Assembly: GCF_001945365.1 (NCBI RefSeq)
Contig: NZ_MSTQ01000004.1
Coordinates: 310,001 to 374,000, forward strand
Source: Pseudomonas reinekei
GTDB lineage: Bacteria; Pseudomonadota; Gammaproteobacteria; Pseudomonadales; Pseudomonadaceae
Direction: 5' to 3'
DNA: 64,000 nucleotides
Shown here: positions 18,518 to 25,795 of the stretch, in pieces
Position numbering within the stretch: position 1 is the first letter of the stretch
Layout of the letters: each line of letters starts with the position of its first letter
Position numbers and translations under genes: made by a program
The notes under the pieces: model-generated
Seen by the model: only the letters and a program-made list of their open reading frames with translations
Databases searched by the model: none
Told to the model about the DNA's origin: nothing

Positions 18518-18611
18518 GTCGGGGCTTGTTCGGAGGGAAAAGGAACGTCCTTGTGGCGGGGGTCGATAACCAGCTTTACACTCAGACCACCGCCGCTACC
18601 ATGGGTTCGCC

Positions 18612-19193
18612 ATGTCGACATTAGATGAAGAAGATCGCCGCGAATACTACCGTATCGAGGACACGATCGCACTGGAAATTCGGCCCCTGTCCGCTACCGA
18701 AGCCACAGGCCAGGAAGTGTTGCAGGATGCTTCCCCGCTCTTCAACCTGCTCAGCGAATTGCACCTGAGCGAATTCGAGTCGCAGCACCTGTTGCGCCAG
18801 ATCAATGAGCGCGACCGCAATATCGCTGCATTCCTGAAAGCCCAGAACAAGCGCATCGACTTGCTGAGCCAGGTCATCGCCCTGACGGTACTCGGGCAAA
18901 TTGGCGAGCCGCAGCCAGTGATCATCTCCGAGGGTGGCATCGACTTTCAGCACCCCAACCCTATCGCCGCCGGCTCTCGCCTGTCGGTCAAGCTGGTGCT
19001 GATGCCGCAGGCCTTGGGGTTGCTGCTGCGCGCTCGCGTCACCCACTGCGACCGCAAGGGTGATGGTTATGACGTCGGCACTGAGTTCGAACACCTGACC
19101 GACGCCCAGCGGCAACTGTTGGCCCGCCACATCTTGCAGAAGCAGGCCCAGGAACGACGTCTGGCCCGCGAACAAATCGAATCAGGCAATTAA
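18612..19193 (+). CDS. PilZ domain protein with helical insertion
   Basis: A 193-residue protein. A PilZ-type RxxxR (RREYYR, Arg10 and Arg14) lies at the very N-terminus, while the second ligand motif appears only at about 104-109 (IISEGG). Residues 35-95 between them look mainly alpha-helical. The first position of the second motif, normally Asp or Asn, is Ile, so c-di-GMP binding may be weak or lost. The remaining beta-strands (RLSVKLVLMP, LLLRARVTHCDR, YDVGTEFEHL) fit PilZ. The gdpD start follows 14 bp after its stop. Confidence 0.8.
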   Translation: MSTLDEEDRREYYRIEDTIALEIRPLSATEATGQEVLQDASPLFNLLSELHLSEFESQHLLRQINERDRNIAAFLKAQNKRIDLLSQVIALTVLGQIGEPQPVIISEGGIDFQHPNPIAAGSRLSVKLVLMPQALGLLLRARVTHCDRKGDGYDVGTEFEHLTDAQRQLLARHILQKQAQERRLAREQIESGN

Positions 19194-19207
19194 TTTAAGG
19201 AAGAACC

Positions 19208-19930
19208 GTGACCCTCATCTATGGCCACCGCGGCGCCAAGGGCGAAGCACCGGAAAATACCCTGACCAGTTTTCAGGAATGTCTCAAGCACGGCGTGCGT
19301 CGCTGCGAACTGGACCTGCACCTGTCCAAGGACGGCGAACTGATGGTCATCCACGACCCGACGCTCAAGCGCACCACCGACCGGCGCGGCAAGGTCGTCG
19401 AGCACACGGCCGCCGATCTGGTGACTTACGACGCGCGCAAGGGCGGCCCCGGCTGGATCAAGCCATGCCCGATTCCAACCCTGGAGTCGCTGTTCGAACA
19501 ATGCGATTTCGATCACTGGCAACTGGAAGTCAAGAGCGCCTCACGCACTCGCGCGGCAACCACCGTGCTGGCGATTCGCGAAATGGCGCAACGTCATGGC
19601 TTGCTCGACAAGGTGACAATCACCTCGAGCTCGCGGGAAGTGCTGAAGGCCGCGCTGGACCTGGTGCCGGACGTTTCCCGTGGATTGGTGGCCGAGTACG
19701 CCTGGCTCGACCCGCTGAAGGTCGCGCAAAGCTATGGCTGTGAAATTCTGGCGCTGAACTGGACCCTGTGTACGCCGGAACGCCTGCAGAAGGCGCAGCG
19801 TCAGGGGCTGCATGTGTCGGTATGGACAGTCAACGAGCCCGCGCTGATGCGCAGACTCGCCGACTTCGGCGTTGACAGCCTGATTACAGACTTTCCCGGT
19901 TTGGCCACTGCCACACTCGAGAATTGCTGA
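19208..19930 (+). CDS. Glycerophosphodiester phosphodiesterase
   Basis: A 240-residue GDPD-family TIM-barrel enzyme hydrolysing glycerophosphodiesters to glycerol-3-phosphate and an alcohol. The catalytic set is visible: YGHRGAKGEAPENTL (His, Arg, Glu, Asn), CELDLHLSKDGELMVIHD (Glu/Asp metal ligands and the second His) and VWTVNEPALM. The start is GTG at 19208 with AAGGAAG upstream. No signal peptide is seen, so it is cytosolic (UgpQ-like). It is co-oriented with and close to the PilZ gene. Confidence 0.93.
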   Translation: MTLIYGHRGAKGEAPENTLTSFQECLKHGVRRCELDLHLSKDGELMVIHDPTLKRTTDRRGKVVEHTAADLVTYDARKGGPGWIKPCPIPTLESLFEQCDFDHWQLEVKSASRTRAATTVLAIREMAQRHGLLDKVTITSSSREVLKAALDLVPDVSRGLVAEYAWLDPLKVAQSYGCEILALNWTLCTPERLQKAQRQGLHVSVWTVNEPALMRRLADFGVDSLITDFPGLATATLENC

Positions 19931-19972
19931 AATCGGTCTCCCCGGCCGGCTCAGGCCACCGGCCGGAGCCGC

Positions 19973-21367
19973 TCAAAAAAGCCGGTTGAGGCCGTCGTAC
20001 GCCGCTACCCGGTAGGCTTCAGCCATGGTCGGGTAGTTGAACGTGGTGTTGACGAAGTACTTCAAGGTGTTCAATTCGCCCGGCTGGTTCATGATTGCCT
20101 GGCCGATGTGCACGATCTCGGACGCCTGATAACCGAAGCAGTGCACGCCCAGCACTTCGAGAGTCTCACGGTGGAACAGAATCTTCAGCATGCCTTGCGG
20201 CTCGCCGGCGATCTGCGCACGCGCCATGCTCTTGAAGAACGCCTTGCCCACTTCGTACGGCACCTTGGCCTGGGTCAGCTCCTGCTCGTTCTTGCCGATC
20301 GAGCTGATCTCCGGAATGGTGTAGATGCCGGTCGGGACGTCATTGACGAAGCGCCAGCTGCCGTTGTCGACGATGCTGCCAGCGGCGGAACGACCCTGGT
20401 CGTGAGCGGCACTGGCCAGGCTTGGCCAGCCAATCACGTCACCGGCGCCATAGATGTTCTGGATGCCGGTGCGGTAGTTTTCGTCGACTTCGATCTGGCC
20501 GCGACCGTTGACCTTCACGCCAATGTTTTCCAGGCCCAACTGATCGGTATTGCCGGTACGGCCGTTGCACCAGAGCAAGGCGTCGGCCTTGATCTTCTTG
20601 CCGGACTTGAGGTGCAGGATCACGCCGTTGTCCACGCCTTCGACGCGCTCGTAATCTTCGTTGTGGCGCACGGTGATGTTGTTGTTGCTGAAGTGGTAGC
20701 TCAACGCCTGGGAAATTTCCGAGTCGAGGAAGCTCAGCAACTGACCACGGTTGTCCACCAGCTCGACCAATACCCCCAGACCACTGAAGATCGATGCGTA
20801 TTCGCAACCGATCACGCCAGCGCCGTAAACGATGAGTTTGCGCGGCGTGTGGCCGAGGCTGAGGATGGTGTCGCTATCGTAGATGCGCGGGTGGTGGAAA
20901 TCGATGTCCGCCGGGCGATACGGACGCGAGCCGGTGGCGATGATGATGTGCTTGGCCACCAGTTTCTCGACCACGCCATTGGCGCAGACCACTTCGATGG
21001 TTTGCTCGTCGGCGAAGCTGCCGGTACCGAAGAACACGTCGACGCGGTTACGGGCGTAGTAGCCGGTGCGCGACGCAACTTGCTTGGAGATCACTTTTTC
21101 AGCGCTTTTCAGCACGTCCGGGAACGAGAACCAGCGCGGCTCACCAATGGCCCGGAACATCGGGTTGGTGTTGAACTGCATGATCTGCCGGACCGAGTGA
21201 CGCAGTGCCTTGGACGGGATGGTGCCCAAGTGAGTGCAGTTGCCGCCGACCTGGCGACGGCTGTCGACCATCGCGACCTTGCGCCCTGCCTTGGCGGCGT
21301 TCATTGCCGCGCCTTCTCCCGCCGGGCCGGAACCCAACACCACCACGTCGTAGTTGTAGACAGCCAT
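19973..21367 (-). CDS. sthA: Soluble pyridine nucleotide transhydrogenase
   Basis: A 464-residue FAD flavoprotein of the disulfide reductase superfamily that passes reducing equivalents between NADPH and NAD+. FAD-binding [15 protein letters not shown] and NAD(P)-binding [13 protein letters not shown] motifs are clear. The redox-active site reads [13 protein letters not shown], with Thr in place of one cysteine of the CxxxxC pair, as expected for SthA rather than lipoamide dehydrogenase. It ends with the dimerisation domain ([14 protein letters not shown]). Confidence 0.96.
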   Translation of the reverse strand: MAVYNYDVVVLGSGPAGEGAAMNAAKAGRKVAMVDSRRQVGGNCTHLGTIPSKALRHSVRQIMQFNTNPMFRAIGEPRWFSFPDVLKSAEKVISKQVASRTGYYARNRVDVFFGTGSFADEQTIEVVCANGVVEKLVAKHIIIATGSRPYRPADIDFHHPRIYDSDTILSLGHTPRKLIVYGAGVIGCEYASIFSGLGVLVELVDNRGQLLSFLDSEISQALSYHFSNNNITVRHNEDYERVEGVDNGVILHLKSGKKIKADALLWCNGRTGNTDQLGLENIGVKVNGRGQIEVDENYRTGIQNIYGAGDVIGWPSLASAAHDQGRSAAGSIVDNGSWRFVNDVPTGIYTIPEISSIGKNEQELTQAKVPYEVGKAFFKSMARAQIAGEPQGMLKILFHRETLEVLGVHCFGYQASEIVHIGQAIMNQPGELNTLKYFVNTTFNYPTMAEAYRVAAYDGLNRLF

Positions 21368-21574
21368 GCGTACTCCTCAGAACAGGCCGCGGCGCCATCG
21401 GCACCTGCGGCTAAATCACGCCAATCTGTGGCATGAAGGAACAATTTGGGGCCAGTGCAGAACCCGGACACAGTCTATAGAAGCGTCAACGCCGCGCACA
21501 TTAACCCTTGGTCGCGTCGTAGGCTAGTTTTGCCTGCACTACAACGCCACTTTTCAATGCTTGAATCGCCGCAC

Positions 21575-22591
21575 TCATTCAGTTTTTCCAGCGCTGAGGC
21601 GTTCAAAAGCGTGACTGGTACGTGTGACGAAACCTGTATCGGCACGAATGACAAAAAACGCGCCGATGTCGTGTTTTTCCGCGTAGTCCCAACCGCGCTC
21701 CGGACCGAGAATCAGCAACAGCGTCGATAAGCCATCGGCCATTAACGCTGAAGGATGAATCACGGTGACCGAGGCCAGGGTGTGCGAGACCGGCGCACCG
21801 GTGCGGGCATCGAAGGCGTGGGAATAACGCTTGCCACCCTGTTCGAAATAATTGCGGTAGTCGCCGGAGGTGGACAACCCAAAACCGTCGACAGCAATGA
21901 TGCGTTCGGCCACTTTTTGATCGTCACGCGGTTCTTCCAGGGCGATGCGCCACGATGAGCCGTCGGGCTTCTTCCCGGACGCCTTGAGTTCGCCCGTGGC
22001 CTCGACGAGGTAGCCCCGGATGCCCATCGCCTCGAGCCTTGTGGCAATCGTGTCCACCGCATAACCAGCAGCGATGCTGTTGAAGTCAACCTCGACGGCG
22101 ACGTTCTTGCACAGCCGATCACCCTCGATACGCAAGTGTTGATGACCGACCCGTTTGCGGGCGTCGGCGAGTGCCTCGGCGGTCGGGACTGTTTCCCCAC
22201 GCGCCTGCGGACCAAATCCCCAGAGATTGAGCAACGGCTCCACCGTCAAATCGTAGGAACCATCGCTTTGCACCGACAGCTGCTCGCCCACGCGGACCAA
22301 TTCGAGGATCGACGCCGGCATTGCCTGACAGTTGTTGGCCGGCAATGCATTGAAGCGCTCGATGTCCGAGTCGCTGCGGTAGGTCGACATTTGCCGGTCC
22401 ATGTCAGCGAGGATCTGCTCGACCTGGAAGCGGACCTCGTCCGGCGCCGGAAGGCCGGCATGGCGCACATACTTGATCGAATAAGTGCTGCCCATGGTCG
22501 GGCCGCCGAAGCTTTCCAGAGTGTCGCCGTTGCCGCAGCCTGATAGTGCGCCGAGCAGCAAAAATGCCACCCCCTGCCACCTGATCAACAA
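21575..22591 (-). CDS. apbE: ApbE family FAD:protein FMN transferase (lipoprotein)
   Basis: About 338 residues. It attaches FMN covalently to Thr/Ser of target proteins such as NqrB/NqrC or RnfG/RnfD. The N-terminus has a lipobox (LGALSGC), so it is membrane-anchored and periplasmic. Family motifs are GGPTMGSTYSIKY, the TYRSDSDIERFN segment, EVDFNSIAAGYAVD and TSGDYRNYFEQ with YSHAFDARTG. I prefer the TTG at 22591 (GGGGAG 8 bp upstream); a GTG at 22624 is possible. The nqr genes usual beside it in P. aeruginosa (from memory) are not here. Confidence 0.92.
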   Translation of the reverse strand: MLIRWQGVAFLLLGALSGCGNGDTLESFGGPTMGSTYSIKYVRHAGLPAPDEVRFQVEQILADMDRQMSTYRSDSDIERFNALPANNCQAMPASILELVRVGEQLSVQSDGSYDLTVEPLLNLWGFGPQARGETVPTAEALADARKRVGHQHLRIEGDRLCKNVAVEVDFNSIAAGYAVDTIATRLEAMGIRGYLVEATGELKASGKKPDGSSWRIALEEPRDDQKVAERIIAVDGFGLSTSGDYRNYFEQGGKRYSHAFDARTGAPVSHTLASVTVIHPSALMADGLSTLLLILGPERGWDYAEKHDIGAFFVIRADTGFVTRTSHAFERLSAGKTE

Positions 22592-22653
22592 TTCCCGAGC
22601 TCCCCGATACACCCCCTGACACACCGCCAGGGCCAGCCATTATGCGATAGAAC

Positions 22654-22743
22654 TGTGGGAGCGGGCTTGCCCGCGATGGCGGCCTGTCAGGCGACACCGA
22701 TGTTGAATGGGCGGGCCTCATCGCGAGCAAGCTCGCTCCCACA
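22654..22743. repeat. REPIN 1 (two REP sequences in inverted orientation)
   Basis: The left arm TGTGGGAGCGGGCTTGCCCG (22654-22673) and right arm around 22720-22743 ending GCTCGCTCCCACA are mutually inverted, the usual REPIN layout. It occupies the gap between apbE and the toxin cassette. Confidence 0.8.
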
Positions 22744-22787
22744 ATGTTTTTTGGATACCCGCAGATGCTGCGTACACCTGATAACCC

Positions 22788-22902
22788 TGTGGGAGCGAGC
22801 TCGCTCGCGATGGTCGTCAACGATAACGCATGTTTGCTGATTAAACGCAGCACTCTTGGCTCCATCGTCGGAACGCCGCGCGGAGCAAGCTCGCGCCTAC
22901 AA
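22788..22902. repeat. REPIN 2, divergent right arm
   Basis: The left arm starts TGTGGGAGCGAGCTCGCTCG (22788). The right arm (CGGAGCAAGCTCGCGCCTAC, 22880-22899) is more degraded. Together with REPIN 1 it fills the 350-bp gap upstream of 22943; I see no gene there. Confidence 0.7.
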
Positions 22903-22942
22903 AGTTCTTGACCGAACAGCAATGGCTGCAAACGAGGTCTTT

Positions 22943-23398
22943 TCATGGAGTTGCGGTATCGGTGACGCATTGTTTTAGTCGATCCGAATCCGTGCCACTG
23001 CCTTCGCTGCGATCAATATCGCCGTTGGCATCGAGATAAATATGCGTATTAGGCCACTTAGGGGTTACGTTGACGCAATGTCGTAGCACTCCATCGTCCC
23101 ACCAAGAAATCTCCATGAAAAATCTCTCATCTGGAAACAGAAAGCCATAATCACGTGTACCGCCCCCAGGCTGCATCCGCCCTTTGAATATTCGGTGCTG
23201 TACGTTCCAGATGTATTTAAGTTCTTCTTTAGCATCTTTGGAGTAATGGATAGTCACAGTAGGTAACCCAATATCCCATTGGGTGATGAGCAGAAAAGCA
23301 ACTGGGATCCATAACAACCGCGAGTACCGTTTTAGGGGTTTACTGGCCAATGCGTCCACGAACTCTTTTCCTTCAGTGGCGGATCTATTGGCAAACAT
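22943..23398 (-). CDS. Candidate membrane-anchored immunity protein (copy 2)
   Basis: A 151-residue protein from the ATG at 23398 (a TTG at 23410 is also possible). A basic N-terminus (SKPLKRYSR) precedes one membrane segment (LLWIPVAFLLITQW) and then a soluble domain that would face the periplasm. The soluble part is a clear paralogue of the next gene; both share YS+DA, NVQ+RI, GRM.PGG, LFPD, FFME.SW, KWPN.HI.LDA and a final GSG.D.DRLK.C. Tandem placement after the PAAR toxin suggests an immunity duplicate. I recognise no named family. Confidence 0.6.
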   Translation of the reverse strand: MFANRSATEGKEFVDALASKPLKRYSRLLWIPVAFLLITQWDIGLPTVTIHYSKDAKEELKYIWNVQHRIFKGRMQPGGGTRDYGFLFPDERFFMEISWWDDGVLRHCVNVTPKWPNTHIYLDANGDIDRSEGSGTDSDRLKQCVTDTATP

Positions 23399-23440
23399 TT
23401 CATTAACCAAGCCAAGACTGCCTACTAAATTTGGTGCATG

Positions 23441-23893
23441 TTATGGTTTCGCCAAATCCCATTGACACTCTTTCAGCCTATCCACATCTGCACCACTCCC
23501 TTTGCCCATATCAATGTTGCCTTCGGCGTCGAGAAAAATATGCATGTTGGGCCACTTCGGTCTGATGCTGATGCAGTGCCAACGCCCATTCTCGGCAGCC
23601 CAAGAAAACTCCATGAAAAATTCGGCATCCGGAAATAGATATCCGTGGTCGCTGGTGGCACCTCCTGGGGACATCCGCCCCCTGTATATCCGATCTTGAA
23701 CGTTCCAGGTGTACCGCAATCCGTGCTCGGCATCCCTGGAATAATTGACGGTTGCACTGGGTAGAACATAAATATTCCAGAGGGCCATCAACTGCAGTAC
23801 CAGCAGTGGCAGCAGCAGTGGTAAAAACGGAATCCATAGCCACCGTAAGTAACGAGATCGGGGGTTATTTACAGACGTGGACACGGACTCCAT
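23441..23893 (-). CDS. Candidate membrane-anchored immunity protein (copy 1)
   Basis: A 150-residue protein. The N-terminal basic stretch (PRSRYLRW) and a membrane helix (IPFLPLLLPLLVLQLMAL, about 21-38) give an N-in orientation, placing the conserved C-terminal domain in the periplasm. Its ATG at 23893 lies inside the toxin gene (29-bp overlap, different frame), a coupling common for effector/immunity pairs. The soluble domain is roughly half identical to copy 2 by eye. The function is inferred from position, overlap and topology. Confidence 0.65.
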   Translation of the reverse strand: MESVSTSVNNPRSRYLRWLWIPFLPLLLPLLVLQLMALWNIYVLPSATVNYSRDAEHGLRYTWNVQDRIYRGRMSPGGATSDHGYLFPDAEFFMEFSWAAENGRWHCISIRPKWPNMHIFLDAEGNIDMGKGSGADVDRLKECQWDLAKP

Positions 23894-24977
23894 CTCCCCA
23901 GTTCTCTGGTGGAACTGCCAACACCTTATTCATGATCATCTGCGCTGATATCCCGCCTTCAGGGTGCTGATTGGCGAGCTTTATACCGATGCTTATCGAC
24001 ACTCTATCAGCTACATCATCCCATGATCGCAATTCAGTCCAAGGGCTAGCTGTAGGACGAGGGCCAAGGAGCTCTCTATCTTCTTTGGGCGTTGTTCTTA
24101 TCTCTTCGGCTTTGCGCAGGGTATCTGAGGCGATTTGCTCGGCCCCTGCTCCGTCTAGCAGTAAGCTTTCTGAAAGTCCCCCTATGATTCCGACATAACC
24201 GTAGTGGATGTTCGACCAAATGTCGTAGTAGTAGAGATACTTCCCTTGCTTGTGTCGTACACCAGGAAACAGCTCCCGAAGCTTCGGCTTGTGATCCCAC
24301 TCCCTATTCTGACCCACCTGCTTCGTCCAAATCGCCATCGCCTCAAGCTTTTTCGTCCATGCAATTCCGTTGAAATTTGGTGGTCCAGCCAGTCTGGCGT
24401 GCCAGGGTAACGCCCGAAACTTCCTGGCTTGCGCGCTGCTGTCGTAGCTCATCAGCTCTTTCATTTTCAACACAGACGGATGCTTGATGTTCCTGTTCAT
24501 CTCACCTGCAATGTAGCTGGCAAGCTCTTCCATCTGGTCTGGATGGTTACAGGCTTCGCTTCCACCAAGGTCGCCGGGTGGTGCAGAGATTTTATCTGCC
24601 AGCTTCAGATCAACCACCTGAGGCTTGACTGTAAAGCTGTTTTCAGCCGGAGCCGCCGATGATCCCGCGACCCTCGCGGCCGCCTGTGCAGGGCTTGCGT
24701 TGCTTTGATACGTGGCCGTCATTACGGAGGAGATCAGCCGAGCTTTACAGGGGCAGTTGCTGTAACTGTCCAGCGTACCAGCCATGAGCTTTCCATGACT
24801 GATCATGTGCGAAATACCACCGACGACCCGATACGTCTTCCCGTCTTTTCCACACGTGACTCGATCACCATCGCAGGCGTGGGCAACGCCATACATCATG
24901 ATCCGGGTGTCGCCATCCAGAACTTTGCCACCACAGGTGGTTCGGTCATTCAGACCGATGAAATGTCCTTCTTTCAT
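23865..24977 (-). CDS. PAAR-domain T6SS effector, putative polymorphic toxin type 44
   Basis: A 370-residue protein. Residues 1-90 form a PAAR-like tip domain (GHFIGLNDRTTCGGKVLDGD, GVAHACDGDRVTCGKDG, HMISHGKLMAGT, CPCKARLIS) of the kind that caps VgrG spikes of type VI secretion systems. An Ala/Ser/Pro linker (91-150) leads to a C-terminal domain with AGEMNRNIKH, WTKQVGQNREWDHKPKL and YYYDIWSNIHYGYVG (about 249-263), followed by GAGAEQIASD. That pattern resembles the polymorphic toxin type 44 family, from memory and without a search. GGAGAAG lies 7 bp before the ATG. Neither VgrG nor T6SS core genes lie in the window, so this is an orphan cassette. Confidence 0.75.
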   Translation of the reverse strand: MKEGHFIGLNDRTTCGGKVLDGDTRIMMYGVAHACDGDRVTCGKDGKTYRVVGGISHMISHGKLMAGTLDSYSNCPCKARLISSVMTATYQSNASPAQAAARVAGSSAAPAENSFTVKPQVVDLKLADKISAPPGDLGGSEACNHPDQMEELASYIAGEMNRNIKHPSVLKMKELMSYDSSAQARKFRALPWHARLAGPPNFNGIAWTKKLEAMAIWTKQVGQNREWDHKPKLRELFPGVRHKQGKYLYYYDIWSNIHYGYVGIIGGLSESLLLDGAGAEQIASDTLRKAEEIRTTPKEDRELLGPRPTASPWTELRSWDDVADRVSISIGIKLANQHPEGGISAQMIMNKVLAVPPENWGDGVRVHVCK

Positions 24978-25092
24978 TGATTTTCTTCTCCATTACTTCC
25001 GGCCGAGTCCAGAAAGTTTTCGACCATCAGCTGCGTGAGCATTTAAGCAACGCAGCACTGAGACAGCTTTGGACAGCGCCAGGCTTCGCCGC

Positions 25093-25590
25093 TCAGTCCG
25101 CGACCGATGGCAAAAAATCCTCGCCCATCGACTCACCTTCGCGCGCAATAAACACGTAGCCGCCTTGCGGTGTATTGATGATTTCGTCGCCATTGCTGAG
25201 CATGCTGCCGACCAGCGCCACATCATTGTTGTCTTGCCCTGCACCCGTGATGATTTGCGCCGTACTGCCATCGGCATACAGGACGTAGTCGCCTTTTCGC
25301 GCTACGCGCACCGACCGTCCATTTTCCAACTTGAATTCCAGCGGCCCTGTCCCTTGCTGGACCACGCCGCCGTTACGGGTGTGGCTGCCCTCGGTTGCGC
25401 ACCGGAAGATGGCGATAGCAGGATGAGCGTCGATGTAAGCCTGCTGTTGACGCACAACCAATTGGGCGTGCTCATGGAATTGCGCAATTTGCTGCTCAGT
25501 GAAGTGTGGATTGTCCAGACTGCGCAGATACTCTGGGGAAACAGAGTTGGTATACAAAGGCTGCAAGGGTGCATTCATTTCAAAATCCAT
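25093..25590 (-). CDS. Unknown protein upstream of the PAAR effector
   Basis: A 165-residue protein ending 115 bp before the PAAR toxin. The N-terminal third looks helical (YLRSLDNPHFTEQQIAQF). The C-terminal part is beta-rich with GDYVLYADGSTAQIITGAG, VALVGSMLSNGDEII and ends DFLPSVAD. The YADGS...GAG...VGS.LSNGD pattern reminds me of small proteins found beside PAAR genes in pseudomonads, but I cannot name the family. It lacks a signal peptide or membrane segment. An in-frame ATG at 25578 is an alternative start. It may help load or deliver the effector. Confidence 0.6.
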   Translation of the reverse strand: MDFEMNAPLQPLYTNSVSPEYLRSLDNPHFTEQQIAQFHEHAQLVVRQQQAYIDAHPAIAIFRCATEGSHTRNGGVVQQGTGPLEFKLENGRSVRVARKGDYVLYADGSTAQIITGAGQDNNDVALVGSMLSNGDEIINTPQGGYVFIAREGESMGEDFLPSVAD

Positions 25591-25686
25591 ATCCTAGGAA
25601 GGGTGTTCAGAAATGATGCGGAGGTCGCTAACAGCGTCGCGACCCTCACGGCAGGGTCAAAGGAATGATTCAGAAGTTTCGCCAAT

Positions 25687-25718
25687 AGAAACTATCCTTT
25701 TCCTACAGGATTGTTTCT
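25687..25718. promoter_or_regulatory. 12-bp-arm inverted repeat upstream of the toxin cassette
   Basis: AGAAACTATCCT (25687-25698) and AGGATTGTTTCT (25707-25718) are inverted with one mismatch and an 8-bp spacer. No T run follows on either strand, so it looks more like an operator or leader structure than a terminator. It is 97 bp upstream of the first cassette gene. Confidence 0.5.
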
Positions 25719-25744
25719 AAAACGTATTTATCGCGGAGCGCACA

Positions 25745-25777
25745 AACAAAAACGCCCCGACCAAGGCCGGGGCGTTT
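25745..25777 (-). terminator. Terminator after gap
   Basis: AACGCCCCG / CGGGGCGTT arms (25751-25759 and 25769-25777) with a 9-nt loop; read leftward a T-rich run follows. Confidence 0.85.
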
Positions 25778-25795
25778 TCATGTGCAGCTAAAGGC

